Positions 11,701 to 21,375 of a stretch of DNA of 64,000 nt are shown here, in pieces. The notes beneath the pieces are model-generated. The model made no database searches. It was not told the DNA's origin and saw only the letters and a list, made by a program, of their open reading frames with translations. The position numbers and the translations under genes were made by a program. Every line of letters starts with the position of its first letter. Position 1 is the stretch's first letter. This DNA is from Globisporangium splendens (lineage: Eukaryota; Oomycota; Peronosporomycetes; Pythiales; Pythiaceae): assembly GCA_006386115.1 (NCBI GenBank), contig VFIW01000047.1, forward strand, positions 248,001 to 312,000. Direction: 5' to 3'.

Positions 11701-11844
11701 CTGGCGGATGCGCGCCGCGGGCCACTCGGCCACCGAGAACGATCCCGCCTTCGAGACCTCGAGCTGCGCGACGCGGGCTTCCATCTGGTCCATTCCTGTT
11801 TCCAGCGCAGCCACGCGGCGGGTGAGCTCACTAGCAGCAGACAT
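8778..11844 (-). CDS. AARS1: alanyl-tRNA synthetase
   Basis: Two exons (11844-9619 and 9539-8778; intron 9540-9618, GT-AG) give 995 residues, close to the usual eukaryotic length. The enzyme charges tRNA-Ala. A short coiled-coil-like N-terminus (residues 1-35) precedes the class II catalytic core, with '[14 protein letters not shown]' and '[21 protein letters not shown]' (motif 1 area), '[13 protein letters not shown]', and 'DTGMGFERL' (motif 3 area). The editing domain has the zinc-binding '[13 protein letters not shown]' and, just after the intron, '[12 protein letters not shown]'. The C-Ala oligomerisation/tRNA-elbow domain ends with '[13 protein letters not shown]'. The splice joins 'IGQEIAP' to '[10 protein letters not shown]' in phase 0. 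No mitochondrial targeting peptide is evident, so organellar charging would need an alternative start or another gene. Confidence 0.96.
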
Positions 11845-11862
11845 AGGGACAGAGAATGAGAA

Positions 11863-11916
11863 TGCGGGGCTTACGTTCGTCTCGTGCGGGGCTTACGTTC
11901 GTCTCGTGCGGGGCTT
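11863..11916. repeat. 22-nt tandem repeat, about 2.5 units
   Basis: The unit tgcggggcttacgttcgtct(cg) occurs at 11863-11884 and 11885-11906, with a partial third unit to 11916. It lies 19 nt upstream of the alanyl-tRNA synthetase ATG, in the 5' leader or promoter. On the coding strand the motif is CGAGACGAACGTAAGCCCCG. Confidence 0.9.
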
Positions 11917-12583
11917 TGGCTGCTGGGGTGGCTGCTGCTGGCTTGGAGCTGCTCCTTCTTGAGTGAGTGGCTCGCAAAATCGGGAATGAGCTGCGGAAAA
12001 AAAAAGAGAGAGAGAGAGAGAAAAGGACAACTCCGAACGCAAAGGGAAACGTGTGGAGCTTCAATACCGGTATTTCAGCCAATGAGAGCACGTTTCGTAG
12101 CAAGTTGGGAAGTAAAGAAGCGACTGGATTGGCTGAAAAGACGGACAGGAAACCGACGCGCAGTGGGTCACAAGAGAAAGCAAGTGGCATGCATGCCCTT
12201 TTGATGCAAGCGGACGATAGAGAGCGATGGCGAGCGTGGAAAGAAGAGAACCACGTGCATGCATTGCGTGTAGGTAGATCTACACTCGCTGTGAGCACAC
12301 ACTGTGTCTGTGTGGACGGCGATGACAGCGTATTGTGTGTGGCGATCGTTCCCACGGCAGCGCTTCTCTGCAGCCACGAGATCTTTCTCATCGAGAAACG
12401 GCAAGTTGCATGGGTTGAAATGACGATTAACTGGTCGCTTCAAGGAAAGACAGATAACGGTACCTAGCGCTTTTTCTTTCTCTCTGCGCATTTAGGATCG
12501 CTTCATATGCACACGCATGCACATTTGCTTAGATATGGAAACTAAAAGGTCAGGATCCTATGCCAACTTCAAGCATTGGTCCT
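11917..12583. other. intergenic region with purine tract
   Basis: Upstream of alanyl-tRNA synthetase and downstream of the HDAC gene. It contains an A-run followed by a (GA)n tract at about 11997-12025 and a short palindrome aataccggtatt at about 12063-12074. No gene seen. Confidence 0.6.
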
Positions 12584-13708
12584 TCACAGTCCATGATACT
12601 CGACGACTCGGTCGATGATCTGCTTTTGGTGGACCTGGAGCTCCTGGTACTCCCATCGCTCGGCTTCATCCAAAAACGGATCTTGAATCTGTTTCACCGG
12701 GTCGTTGATTTGCAAAAGCGCCTCCACGACGGCAGCGCCGCAAAACGGCACGTACGTCTCCGAGTACCCGCCTTCATGTGCAAACACGATGCGACCCCTG
12801 CAGCATTGCTCTGCGACGGTGATGAGCTGCGACGCCATGAAGCGAAATACCTGACTGCTCAGGATCATGGCGGCCAACGGATCCGCATATGACGCATCAA
12901 ATCCCGACGACACAAGGATGAAATCGGGCCGGAACCGGCGCAGCGCAGGCAGCACGACCTGCGTGAACGCGTACGTGTACGCCCCCGATCCGGAACCTGG
13001 CGGGAGCGGCACATTCACCGTGAATCCATCGCCTGCGCCGTCGCCCTTTTCCTGCCACGCACCGCTATTTGCAGGATAGTTGTTGGCTTGATGCAACGAC
13101 ACGAAGAGCACGTTGTCATTGTCATAGAATGAGTCCTGGGTGCCGTTGCCGTGGTGCACGTCGTAATCCACGATCGCGATCTTTTTGACTTCGTTGGAGT
13201 ACTTCGCCATCAAATGCTTCGCAGCGATCGCGACATTGTTGAACAAGCAGAAGCCCATACCTCGATCCGCAGTCGCATGGTGGCCTGGCGGTCTCGTCAG
13301 CGCATACGCTGCGCGCACTGTGCGCTGCATCACCGCTTCCACGGCTTCCACGACGCCGCCAGCCGACAAGCACGCAATGTCGTACGCGAACTGCGAGAAC
13401 GGCGCTTCTTCGCCGGCGTTGCCACCCTCCTCGCGCTGGGATCTCTCCATGATCTCCTCGATATAGCGGCGCGTGTGGACGAGCTCCAGTTGCGCTCGCG
13501 CCACGGGTATGGGCGGCAGTTGGTGCAGCTGCTGCAGGAGCCCCGAGACCGCGAGCAGCCCGTGGAAGCGGCGCTTCGTCTCGGCGCTCTCCCAGTGCTT
13601 GAACGGCTCCACCAGCGGCGAGTACTGGATGCTCCACGCGCGATGCCACAGGTAGCGCTCGTCAAACACGTACCCGACGCGCCTCGGCGGTGAACGCGAG
13701 GGCTCCAT
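12584..13708 (-). CDS. class II-type histone deacetylase family protein
   Basis: A single exon of 374 residues from ATG at 13708 (MEPSRSPPRRVGYVFDERYL). It is a zinc-dependent arginase-fold deacetylase. The sequence shows 'ALTRPPGHHATADRGMGFC' with the catalytic histidine pair, and 'VDYDVHHGNGTQ' with Asp and His zinc ligands. It also has 'LVSSGFDASYADPLA' with the second zinc Asp and 'FAHEGGYSETYVP' with the transition-state tyrosine. All catalytic residues are present, so an active enzyme is expected. Length and motif spacing resemble the single-domain class II HDAC/acetylpolyamine amidohydrolase group rather than class I Rpd3. No nuclear localisation signal stands out. The substrate (histone, tubulin or polyamine) is undetermined. 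Confidence 0.92.
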   Translation of the reverse strand: MEPSRSPPRRVGYVFDERYLWHRAWSIQYSPLVEPFKHWESAETKRRFHGLLAVSGLLQQLHQLPPIPVARAQLELVHTRRYIEEIMERSQREEGGNAGEEAPFSQFAYDIACLSAGGVVEAVEAVMQRTVRAAYALTRPPGHHATADRGMGFCLFNNVAIAAKHLMAKYSNEVKKIAIVDYDVHHGNGTQDSFYDNDNVLFVSLHQANNYPANSGAWQEKGDGAGDGFTVNVPLPPGSGSGAYTYAFTQVVLPALRRFRPDFILVSSGFDASYADPLAAMILSSQVFRFMASQLITVAEQCCRGRIVFAHEGGYSETYVPFCGAAVVEALLQINDPVKQIQDPFLDEAERWEYQELQVHQKQIIDRVVEYHGL

Positions 13709-13882
13709 CACGACTGTTTTCGAATGATCCAATGTGACCGTCGAGCGAACTCAACTTGGATATTCAACATCCAATAACCGGCTAACTAACTCCGTTGACT
13801 GCGGAAGAAAATACAACCGGTTTTGGATGCTGTTAACCGGTCAAATGACTGGCGGTCACTTCAACTGCACCACTCTCTGCCA

Positions 13883-15682
13883 TCAAACCACCTTAGCTTG
13901 TGGCGTTAGTACGAGTCGATTTGCTTCGTAGTCCTGAAACAATTCCGTTAGTTTCGCGTCAACGGACACTGAATACGCTCGCCACTGCTCAAAACTCGCC
14001 ATGAGCACGCTTTGCTGCGTCTCCAGAGTCTCGATTAGCAGTGGCAGGTATGGGTTCTGACGCGACGAACTCTCCTGATGGACCTGCTGGAAGGATGCAA
14101 CGACTTGTGCGATCTTCCGCATCGGCTCTACCAGATTCACTTGGCACCAACTCATCTTCTTGTTCCCAAGCCGACTGACTTGCCGTGTTAATTCACTGAC
14201 AATATCAGCTTGTGTCTGCCATGCGCGCTGCCAGTATTGGGATTCGCGACGGCACGCAACCATGTCGTTCTCCATCGAAAGATGGCGCGCATGCAGTTGT
14301 TTCAGCATACACTTGACGCATTTATCGCGCTCTTTGCCGTTTCCCATCGATGAAAACAACTTGCGGATCTGCACTGCTGTGATATTGTCGTCACTGGCTT
14401 CAGTTCCACTAGTAGCACGAACTGTTAAAGATGTAGCAGGCACCACCACGCCAAGCGCACCGAGCTCCAGCAGTACACTCCTGGTGGCTTCAGCGAGTGC
14501 TGGAACTTCGTGGCTATTCTCGCTGCCAGTGCCCACGTGCGGCGAATGTATATCCAGTACGCTGGTAGCAAAGCGATCCAAAGCTTTCCCAAGTTGTGCC
14601 AATTTGGTTTCCAGTACTTTCACACGATCCAGCCTCAAATGCCCAACACTACGGACTCCATCGCCGTGGACATCTGCCATTCGCAGTGAATCTGCAGAGG
14701 ATCGGAGAAACGAACCGGAAAAACCACTTGTTCGCAGTTTCGACTCGAATGCCGAGTTCGCTGCCGTGCTCACGCTGTAAATTTGATCTTCGACTCGTTT
14801 GAGCTCAGCCATGAGATTTTCTGGAACAGCAATCATCCACTTGACGGCTTTGCCACCTTCGCCGCAGCCATTCTCCTCTGCCCCTGCTTCTTTCGCCTCT
14901 CGGCGACCAGCTTCAACAATCTCTCGCCAGTGATTTAGGGAAACGAGAAGGTTGGATTCGGTCTCTTGATGTTTCACAACTGCGTCTTGGAGGAGGCCAA
15001 TTTGGCGCTGAAGCTGCAGGTTTTGCGCCTGCAGTAGGCGCATCCGACGATCGTCGAAAGTGGATGCAGGCTCTGACACGTTGTTATTATTCTGTAAAAC
15101 AACATTGAGAGCTTCCAAATGTGCGACTTCGTCCTTTAATCGCGCATTCTCATCGACTAAAGTAGCGTTTTCGTGCTGAAGACTCTGGAGCTGGTTCTTC
15201 TTCATTTTCACTGCCACGACCGAAGACTGATTGGTGACTTTTCGGCGATCAAATGTTGTATTTGTGTCGGTTCGCGGGCTGGATGATGGTCTTGCTTTGT
15301 CGCGCCTCTCATTGTTGTTATCATACGAGCGAGACTCCATCGGACTGAGCGACGTGTCGAAATTCCATCCTCCAGCACCTTCAAACGACGATGTGGATTG
15401 GCGAGCAGTGCTTCTCAGTTTCGTCTTGAAGTTCACCCGTTCACGCAAATGCAAGTGAGACTCTGGCGTTCCTGGCTCGTCTTCTCGATCAGCACCATCC
15501 GCCGTACAATCTTCGGATTCTTCACTCTGCGGTTGCTTGGATTTGCTCAATGGAGCTCGTTTCGTCGCACCTGGCATGGTCGACGAACTGATCCGACGAG
15601 AAGACTTGATCTTGGTCAGCAGCAAGCGAAACGCCTGCGCACAGCACGCCGAGTCGAAAATCAGCTTCTGCCACGTGATCAT
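13883..15682 (-). CDS. coiled-coil protein, unrecognised
   Basis: A single exon of 599 residues from ATG at 15682 (MITWQKLIFD). No enzyme motif is seen. Residues ~30-160 are polar and probably disordered. A predicted coiled coil at ~165-275 has heptad-like leucines ('ENARLKDEVAHLEALNVVLQ', 'LLQAQNLQLQRQIGLLQDAV'). Further helical segments follow around residues 430-560, including 'CVKCMLKQLHARHLSMENDM'. The end is 'DYEANRLVLTPQAKVV'. It resembles cytoskeletal or ciliary scaffold proteins in style only. A second possible start is the Met of 'MPGATKRAP'. The stop of the next upstream gene on the same strand is only 92 nt away, so its promoter must be very compact. Confidence 0.7.
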   Translation of the reverse strand: MITWQKLIFDSACCAQAFRLLLTKIKSSRRISSSTMPGATKRAPLSKSKQPQSEESEDCTADGADREDEPGTPESHLHLRERVNFKTKLRSTARQSTSSFEGAGGWNFDTSLSPMESRSYDNNNERRDKARPSSSPRTDTNTTFDRRKVTNQSSVVAVKMKKNQLQSLQHENATLVDENARLKDEVAHLEALNVVLQNNNNVSEPASTFDDRRMRLLQAQNLQLQRQIGLLQDAVVKHQETESNLLVSLNHWREIVEAGRREAKEAGAEENGCGEGGKAVKWMIAVPENLMAELKRVEDQIYSVSTAANSAFESKLRTSGFSGSFLRSSADSLRMADVHGDGVRSVGHLRLDRVKVLETKLAQLGKALDRFATSVLDIHSPHVGTGSENSHEVPALAEATRSVLLELGALGVVVPATSLTVRATSGTEASDDNITAVQIRKLFSSMGNGKERDKCVKCMLKQLHARHLSMENDMVACRRESQYWQRAWQTQADIVSELTRQVSRLGNKKMSWCQVNLVEPMRKIAQVVASFQQVHQESSSRQNPYLPLLIETLETQQSVLMASFEQWRAYSVSVDAKLTELFQDYEANRLVLTPQAKVV

Positions 15683-15774
15683 CGCTGGGGCACCGAGTCG
15701 CTATGATTCATCAGCGAAGGCACAAACAGACATGGGGTGAGTCTATATAAACGCTGCGGCCAGGTACATGCTCT

Positions 15775-16394
15775 TCATGAGGCTACCGCGAGCTCAACAG
15801 CGACGATCTGCATGACATCCGAGCGGAAGCTGTCCTCCTTCTTTCGAATAGCATCTCGGTCTCTACGCACATTTCAACACCAGCAACAACAAATAATCAG
15901 CAAACACGCGCGTCCAAAATGCACCACAATCCCCCAAAGCACACACGCACAGATTCTCTAGCTTTTCAGCGCGGCGCTCAAACTTTCGATCGCGGATCTT
16001 CACCTGCAATGCCTCCACAACAGGTGCCGATGACGCATGCTGTAGTGAACACAATCCCAACCACATGAAGGGACGTACGAACAACGTTGTTATGCATTCT
16101 ATCGGCAAAGGAGCATGTGTGAACATTCAATAAGCAAATATGCTCGTACCTCCTGGAAAAGCGCGAGCAGCACCTGCTCCTTGGTCTTCCACACCAGCTC
16201 CCGCAACTGCAGCTGCGACTTGAATTCGCACACACAAAAGGCAGCAGCATGGACACCAGAGCGTCAGCACGCGATAGCACACACGCATGTAGTTGTGAGT
16301 GCATTGGCGCATCCGCAGCCAGTGTCATCGTATAGCTCACCAACTGCTCCAGTCCGGGGATCACGAGCAGCTCCTGGTGCAATCGGTCCGCCAT
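15775..16394 (-). CDS. 87-residue protein from four short exons, unrecognised
   Basis: Exons 16394-16341, 16218-16150, 16003-15951 and 15862-15775 join through GT-AG introns in matching phases to one frame of 87 residues. It begins MADRLHQELLVIPGLEQL, continues 'RELVWKTKEQVLLALFQE' and 'RDRKFERRAEKLENL', and ends 'FRSDVMQIVAVELAVAS'. It is mostly amphipathic, charged helix and could be a small coiled-coil subunit. I do not recognise the family. The model rests on four consecutive frame-compatible splice junctions, which is unlikely by chance, but none of the exons is long enough to be convincing alone. Confidence 0.5.
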
Positions 16395-16447
16395 ATTGCC
16401 TCTTTAGGCAGCAAATGCGGAAAGGTCGAATACTATATCTACCCTCA

Positions 16448-16580
16448 TTACAAGCCTGTTGCTGCTACCATCATTCTACCAGCAGCAAAGTACTGGATTC
16501 CAACCTTTTAGAAGCCTTGTATATCTCTCATCACTCTTTTGTGATCAGACCTGCTCCTTTTACAAGCCTGTTGCTGCTAC
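16448..16580. repeat. 21-nt direct repeat pair
   Basis: The sequence ttacaagcctgttgctgcta(c) occurs at 16448-16468 and again at 16560-16580, 112 nt apart, in the shared upstream region between the divergent 87-residue gene and the YqeH/NOA1 GTPase. It may be a duplicated regulatory element. Function not shown. Confidence 0.85.
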
Positions 16581-16663
16581 GTTCACTCTTCTGGATGTGG
16601 AAATCGCTTCGTATAGTGGCCCCTGATGCTTGGTTGCGTGTTGCCGCTTAAAAGCGTCACGGA

Positions 16664-18776
16664 ATGCTGCGCCAAAGCCGTTCGCTGCTGCGAGTCTGCG
16701 GCTCGTGGGTGCCGCGCAGCGAGTCACTGCAATTGCAGCAGCAGCGCCGCCTTCTCGGGGCGTCTGTGCAGTCACCCGCGTCGCCATATGCCGCATCGTC
16801 GCTGGTGGTGAGCAGCAGCTTCGGCGCGTCGTCGCGCTTCGTGCACAGCACGTCAGCATGCTGCTCGTCGCCGTACAAGAAACACTCGTCGTCGTCGTCG
16901 TCGGTGCGCGTGACCAAGACGACGCCGATCGAGATCGAGCGCGTCTTGAGCCATCTGGAGATCATGGAGAAGTGGAGCTGCAGCGGCTGCGGCATCGAGC
17001 TGCAGTATGAGGACGCGTCCAAGGTTGGCTACTTCCCCAAGCAGTTGCTCAACAACATTACCCACATCAAGGACCTCAAGAAGCTGCGCTGCGAGCGGTG
17101 CTTCCAGATGACACAGTACGGCAAGATCTCGGACACGAAGATGCCGTACCAGGAGTACGAGAAGCGCGTGATGGAGCTGCGCTCGAAAGACATGCTGATG
17201 ATCCAGTTGGTGGACATCCTGGACATCTCGGGCAGTCTGCTGCCTAAGGCGCGCCACGTGTTTGGCAAGAAACCGGTGATGCTCGTGGTGAATAAGGGCG
17301 ACTTGATCCCAGAGAAGTCTGGGATCCGACGATTGATGCGCCGCATTCGGAGCGAAGCCAAGTACGTATTTTTGTTTGTGTGTGCGAGTGCGAGTAGGTG
17401 AGTTGCTTAGGACTGACTGTATTTGTTGTGTTGCTACCTCCTCACTTGCAGGGGAGCTGGGATCGAAAACATCATTGCAATCTACTTGATCAGTGCCATG
17501 AAGGGGATCGGGATGAAGGAGATCATCGAAGACGTAAAGAAGCACCGGAAGGGCCGGGATCTGTGCGTTGTTGGCGCTGCCAATGTCGGGAAAAGTACGT
17601 TCTTGAACTCGTTCATGAAGTTTCTCGTCGACCGCAAGTGGCAGCACAACCACCGCAAGTACATGAAGCTGCCAGAAGTGTCCATGCACGATCTCAAGGA
17701 CGACGAGTCCATCGCGATGCTCAACATCGATGACGCCACACTTGCTGAAAGTGAATCAAGTCAAAAGCAAGAGGGTGCTGGAGAGGAGAGCAACGCATCC
17801 GCCGTGAAGATGTCAGCCAAGACGATTACGGACAGATTGTTGTTCGAAGGCGAAGATCCAGAGATGTTCGACGATGCTGAGCAAGAGGACCGTGAAATGA
17901 CGACGTCGCCGCTTCCAGGCACGACGCTCGCGGTGCAGTACCTCCCTGTGGTCTCCAACAACGAGCTGTTCAATATTCTGGACACGCCGGGCTTGATCAC
18001 GGACTCGAAGCGTCAGAAACTGATCGAAGTGCTTGCGCTCGACGGGTCAGCAAAACTCAAGAATGTCTTTCCGGCGAAGCAATTGCCGGTAAGTGAGCAG
18101 CTACCTCAGACGTGTCCGCAGCGCCTATTTCTTCTTTTCTCTTAGCCGTGTGTTTATGTTGTTTCTTTTGAGCACAGGCTACGACTTACCGCATCGAGCC
18201 TGGACGGAGTCTGTTCCTTGGCGCACTTGCTCGCTTCGACTACGAGAGCATGGGCGGACACAACGACAAGAGCATGCTGCTATTGACGTGGTATGGTGTC
18301 TTGCCCGGTCATCTCACCAAGACAGCGAGTAAGTAAACCTGTCAACAACTCGATGGTGATCATTGTACTAAAGCATCATGTGTTTCTTTATTCTTTGAAC
18401 AGCGGCGGAAGAGACTTACTTGAAGCATGCGGGAGGACTTTTGTCGCCTCCACGCGGACTTGACGCGCTCAGCTTCACTGGCCCGTTGGCGCACTCACAG
18501 AATGTGTACCTGAAAGATTACATCACGGCGGACGTGAGAACAAAGTCCAAGCACGCGTCCAAGCCAAAGCGAACGACTGTTGTCGAGCTGGAGCTTCCTG
18601 GTTTCGGGTGGCTCTCCGTCACGGCTGTCGACCTCGATGGCACGGCTGCAGCTGAGCAGACGCTGAGTGAGGGGAAGATCTCCGTTTCGACTTGCCGTGG
18701 CCTCACAGTTTCACCACGTGCGCCGATTTTCCCGTTTGAGATGTCGACGTCGAAGAGTACGACGTGGAAAAGTTAG
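16664..18776 (+). CDS. YqeH/NOA1-family circularly permuted GTPase
   Basis: Four exons (16664-17361, 17452-18088, 18178-18328, 18403-18776) give 619 residues. The N-terminal ~60 residues are Ser/Arg-rich and acid-poor, typical of a mitochondrial presequence. A zinc finger follows ('WSCSGCGIELQ' ... 'KLRCERCFQMTQYG'). The GTPase motifs are in permuted order: G4 'VVNKGDLIP', G5 'LISAMKG', then G1 'GAANVGKSTFLNSF', G2 region 'TTSPLPGTTLA' and G3 'ILDTPGL'. The C-terminal domain is the usual peptide/RNA-binding region of YqeH/NOA1. These proteins assist small mitoribosomal subunit assembly. The splice donors at 17362, 18089 and 18329 all keep frame. An acidic insert lies at ~355-400, between G1 and G2. 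Confidence 0.93.
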
Positions 18777-19261
18777 ACGTATAGATCAAGGAGGGTGGAC
18801 ATTTTAGTAAGTAATTTTGCTGGCTGTCCGTCAGGATGAAATACTGACTGTCATACGTTTTTGGACATTTTGCTCGATCAAAAAGTGTGTTCTATAAATT
18901 GCGATTTTATGCATCTTTTGTGCCAAAATCTGCATTTTGATGAAGGCGTTGTGCCCAGCCAAATCGAGTTGTGTTCGGCAGCCTCAAGTCGCCAAAACTC
19001 CGCTGTTTGCTGCATCGCCAAATTCGGTGATGAAAACAATGAAACCACGATTAGCCCATTCGTGCGAGAACCTGTCGAAAATCGAGACCAGGCTTGATGC
19101 ATCCTGACTACACTGGAAACTCTCCCACTCCCTCCGCACGACGGCTGTGTGTGTGAGTGTGTTTTTATCTCCTCAAATCATCTCTCGTAACAACGGTTTG
19201 CTTTGAGTTGCTGTTATTAGCACCGAACAACAAGATCCGAGAGCGAGAGAGCAAGTACACC
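18777..19261. other. region with diverged match to 21.13-21.23 kb
   Basis: No gene. About 100 nt near 18895-18990 resemble 21140-21235 in the same orientation. Both carry a 'tttgatgaaggcg' core (18936-18948 in this copy) preceded by similar AT-rich sequence. This suggests an older repeated element of the same family as the inverted repeat next door. Confidence 0.45.
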
Positions 19262-20151
19262 GTCGCGCTTTCTTGAAAGGATATATCATTCCTGACGTTT
19301 AAGTTCGTGCTGGACCTCTCAGACAGGAAGTATTCATGCAAGAAATGCAGGTAGCTCATCAGAGATACACAAAGGGATATGATTGAATTTCGTTACTCGC
19401 GACCGGCATCCATGTGAACCAGATTCTGCTCTGTCTTCCTTGCGTAGCGCCTAGAGAACGTAGCTCACTTCTCGGAAGATGGAGTGAAGCTCAAATTCCT
19501 GTTGGGATACCTCTAGAAAATCAACTTCGTCGTCCGCCCCTGCAAACATATCTGTCTTGCGAATGTCCACCAGCATGTTTCTGTCGCCAATCCATAAATT
19601 GTTCGGGTCCACGGAGGCGACAACTGGAGCCAAGTGGCGAGGTTGATACGGCGTCACATTGTCCTGGAACGATTCAATCGTGCGGATCGTCTCGATCGAG
19701 AGCGGACAGCTTCCAAAACTCACCGTATCAGTTACCGTCGCCACCTCGCTAGCAGGATCTCGCCGCATCATGACGAAAAGACAGGCAAACCGCATATCGA
19801 TCCGGCGTCGAGGGAAAATCTTGACGAGCACCGCGAGCTCGAGCTCAGGAATTTCGGCAAAGTAGCTGCTGCATGCGTCCAAGCAATCCTGCACAGAACG
19901 GTTCGCTACTTCGGCGAGCACGATCGTGCGAGGGCGAGAGGGGATTTCTCCGTTCAGCGACACCTTGGGCTTCGCGACAAGACAAATATTACTGTTACTC
20001 GGATTGTGGCATGGACACCAGCAGCCTTCTTGTGGAACGAGCAGTGCGCTGGAACCAGTCGTTATGAGCGATGATGGGTGGACGACATGAGGTTGTCGAC
20101 TGGATGTACCCATCATGATCTGATGGTGGAGTTCCAACGTCAACACTTGAT
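19262..20151 (-). repeat. left arm of 890-bp inverted repeat
   Basis: The 890 nt are the reverse complement of 21467-22356, with no length difference. The only substitution I find lies at about 19863: the codon for Phe in this copy is Ser in the other. The similarity stops abruptly at both ends. The arms are separated by 1,315 nt. The frame is open in this arm but lacks a start. Confidence 0.95.
19451..20151 (-). pseudogene. start-less inverted copy of the 263-residue unknown gene
   Basis: About 230 codons identical (one residue differs) to the C-terminal part of the gene at 21376-22167. There is no ATG at the 5' edge: upstream of the repeat boundary the frame meets a stop within a few codons. 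So this is a truncated duplicate rather than a functional gene. Internal methionines ('HHQIMMGT') could in principle start a shorter product. Confidence 0.7.
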
Positions 20152-20767
20152 ACACATGCTTGCATCACTTGGGAGGGCTGCACCATCTGCCAACGTTGCG
20201 AAGCGCTCTGCTTGCGAACAAGTGCCTTACTCTTGTGCAACTCCCGTCGATGGTACCACCATCCCCTGATTACCTCGCCAAATTCGAGATTGCCTTCCGT
20301 CGCCTGAAAGGTGCGTACGAACGGAAACAGTTCCGCCTCGTGCCGCTGCCGATGGATCGCAAGGCGGCGTTCCTGGGTGTTGTGACGCACCAGTCGGCAG
20401 CGAAGTCGGCGCGGCGTTTAATGGACGCGGGTATGCTGTCGCTGGTGTTTCAGTTTGTGCGGCACCAAGTGCGCCCGAGAATCGCTTGGATGCCTCGGAC
20501 GTGATCTCTGAGAGTGGAGTGTGTTTAGTGCGTCCAGATCTGGTCATATGGAGCACGCATAAATCGACTTGGTTCTGTGCTGTCGTGAGTGTTCTCAAGA
20601 TTGCGTCGACTATACCTGTGATTGCAATGGATCTGTGTTGTAGTTTAAACACCGTGAGCTGTATGAAGTATTTGACAAATACAACACAGATACGGTCAAC
20701 GACACACAGCGCTATCTTGCATTTTTGCAACTGCTCACGGATGCATCATGCAGCCTTTACCACCTCA
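20152..20767 (+). pseudogene. decayed coding remnants in repeat spacer
   Basis: Two stretches read like former protein on the + strand but are in pieces. One at about 20250-20450 contains 'PDYLAKFEIAFRRLKGAYER' and 'LPMDRKAAFLGVVTHQSAAK'. The other, at about 20645-20800, contains 'KHRELYEVFDKYNTDTVNDT' and 'YLAFLQLLTDASCSLYHLTT'. They lie in different frames and no start is evident. I do not recognise the family. They could be exons of one broken gene. Confidence 0.4.
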
Positions 20768-21079
20768 CTACCCGCTACCACCCCTGCGTATATTGCTCGC
20801 AAAACGTAGTTCACCTCTCGAAAGAGCGCCTTGTGGTCCAGGTGTCCCAAACTTCCCTTTGGCCAGCTGGCGTTTGAAGTCAATAGAGCCCGTAAATGCG
20901 TCCGTGGCAGTTTCCACCAGCATGCTTCGATCGTGCATCCAAGGGCTCGTGGTCATGTTAGAGGCAAGTCGCTCGCTCGGCTGGTACGGCGTCACATTCC
21001 TAGGGAGCGATTCGATCGTGCGGGTCGTTAGTTTGGAGCAAGTCTGTTTCCCATAACAACTGTGGATGTAAATATCCAC
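20768..21079 (-). pseudogene. diverged C-terminal fragment of the inverted-repeat gene family
   Basis: An open stretch with 'TRTIESLPRNVTPYQPSERL' and 'WMHDRSMLVETATDAFTG'. It aligns with 'IRTIESFQDNVTPYQPRHLA' and 'WIGDRNMLVDIRKTDMFAG' of the intact gene at 21376-22167. Identity is moderate, so it is much older than the inverted duplication that now flanks it. Only about 100 codons remain, with no start. Confidence 0.65.
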
Positions 21080-21375
21080 AGAACAGTGAGTAGCAAGCGT
21101 AGATCATCAACAGAGAAGGGGCAAATTCTGTAACACGTATTTTGCGATCAGATGCATCTCTCATGACCAGAATTTGTATTTTGATGAAGGCGCTGTGAGT
21201 GCAGGACGAATACTGTCGAGTCATTGTGCGACTTCAAGATTCTGATCAGAATCTCATCAGACCGGCTATAGACCAGAAAACCATTTTCCTCACTTCTAGT
21301 CAAAACCACATCACACAATCGGCAAAGCATTTAAGATCACGTCTCATTGAAAAAGTAAAGCTAAGGCGCTAAGGA

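Noticed and set aside
10627..11859. 410-codon open frame on the + strand
   Set aside because: Antisense shadow of alanyl-tRNA synthetase. The minus frame has all family motifs, while this frame is Arg/His/Val-rich with no motif.
19414..19752. Open frames on the strand opposite the inverted-repeat gene, repeated in both arms
   Set aside because: They repeat only because the DNA is duplicated. No start context or motif.
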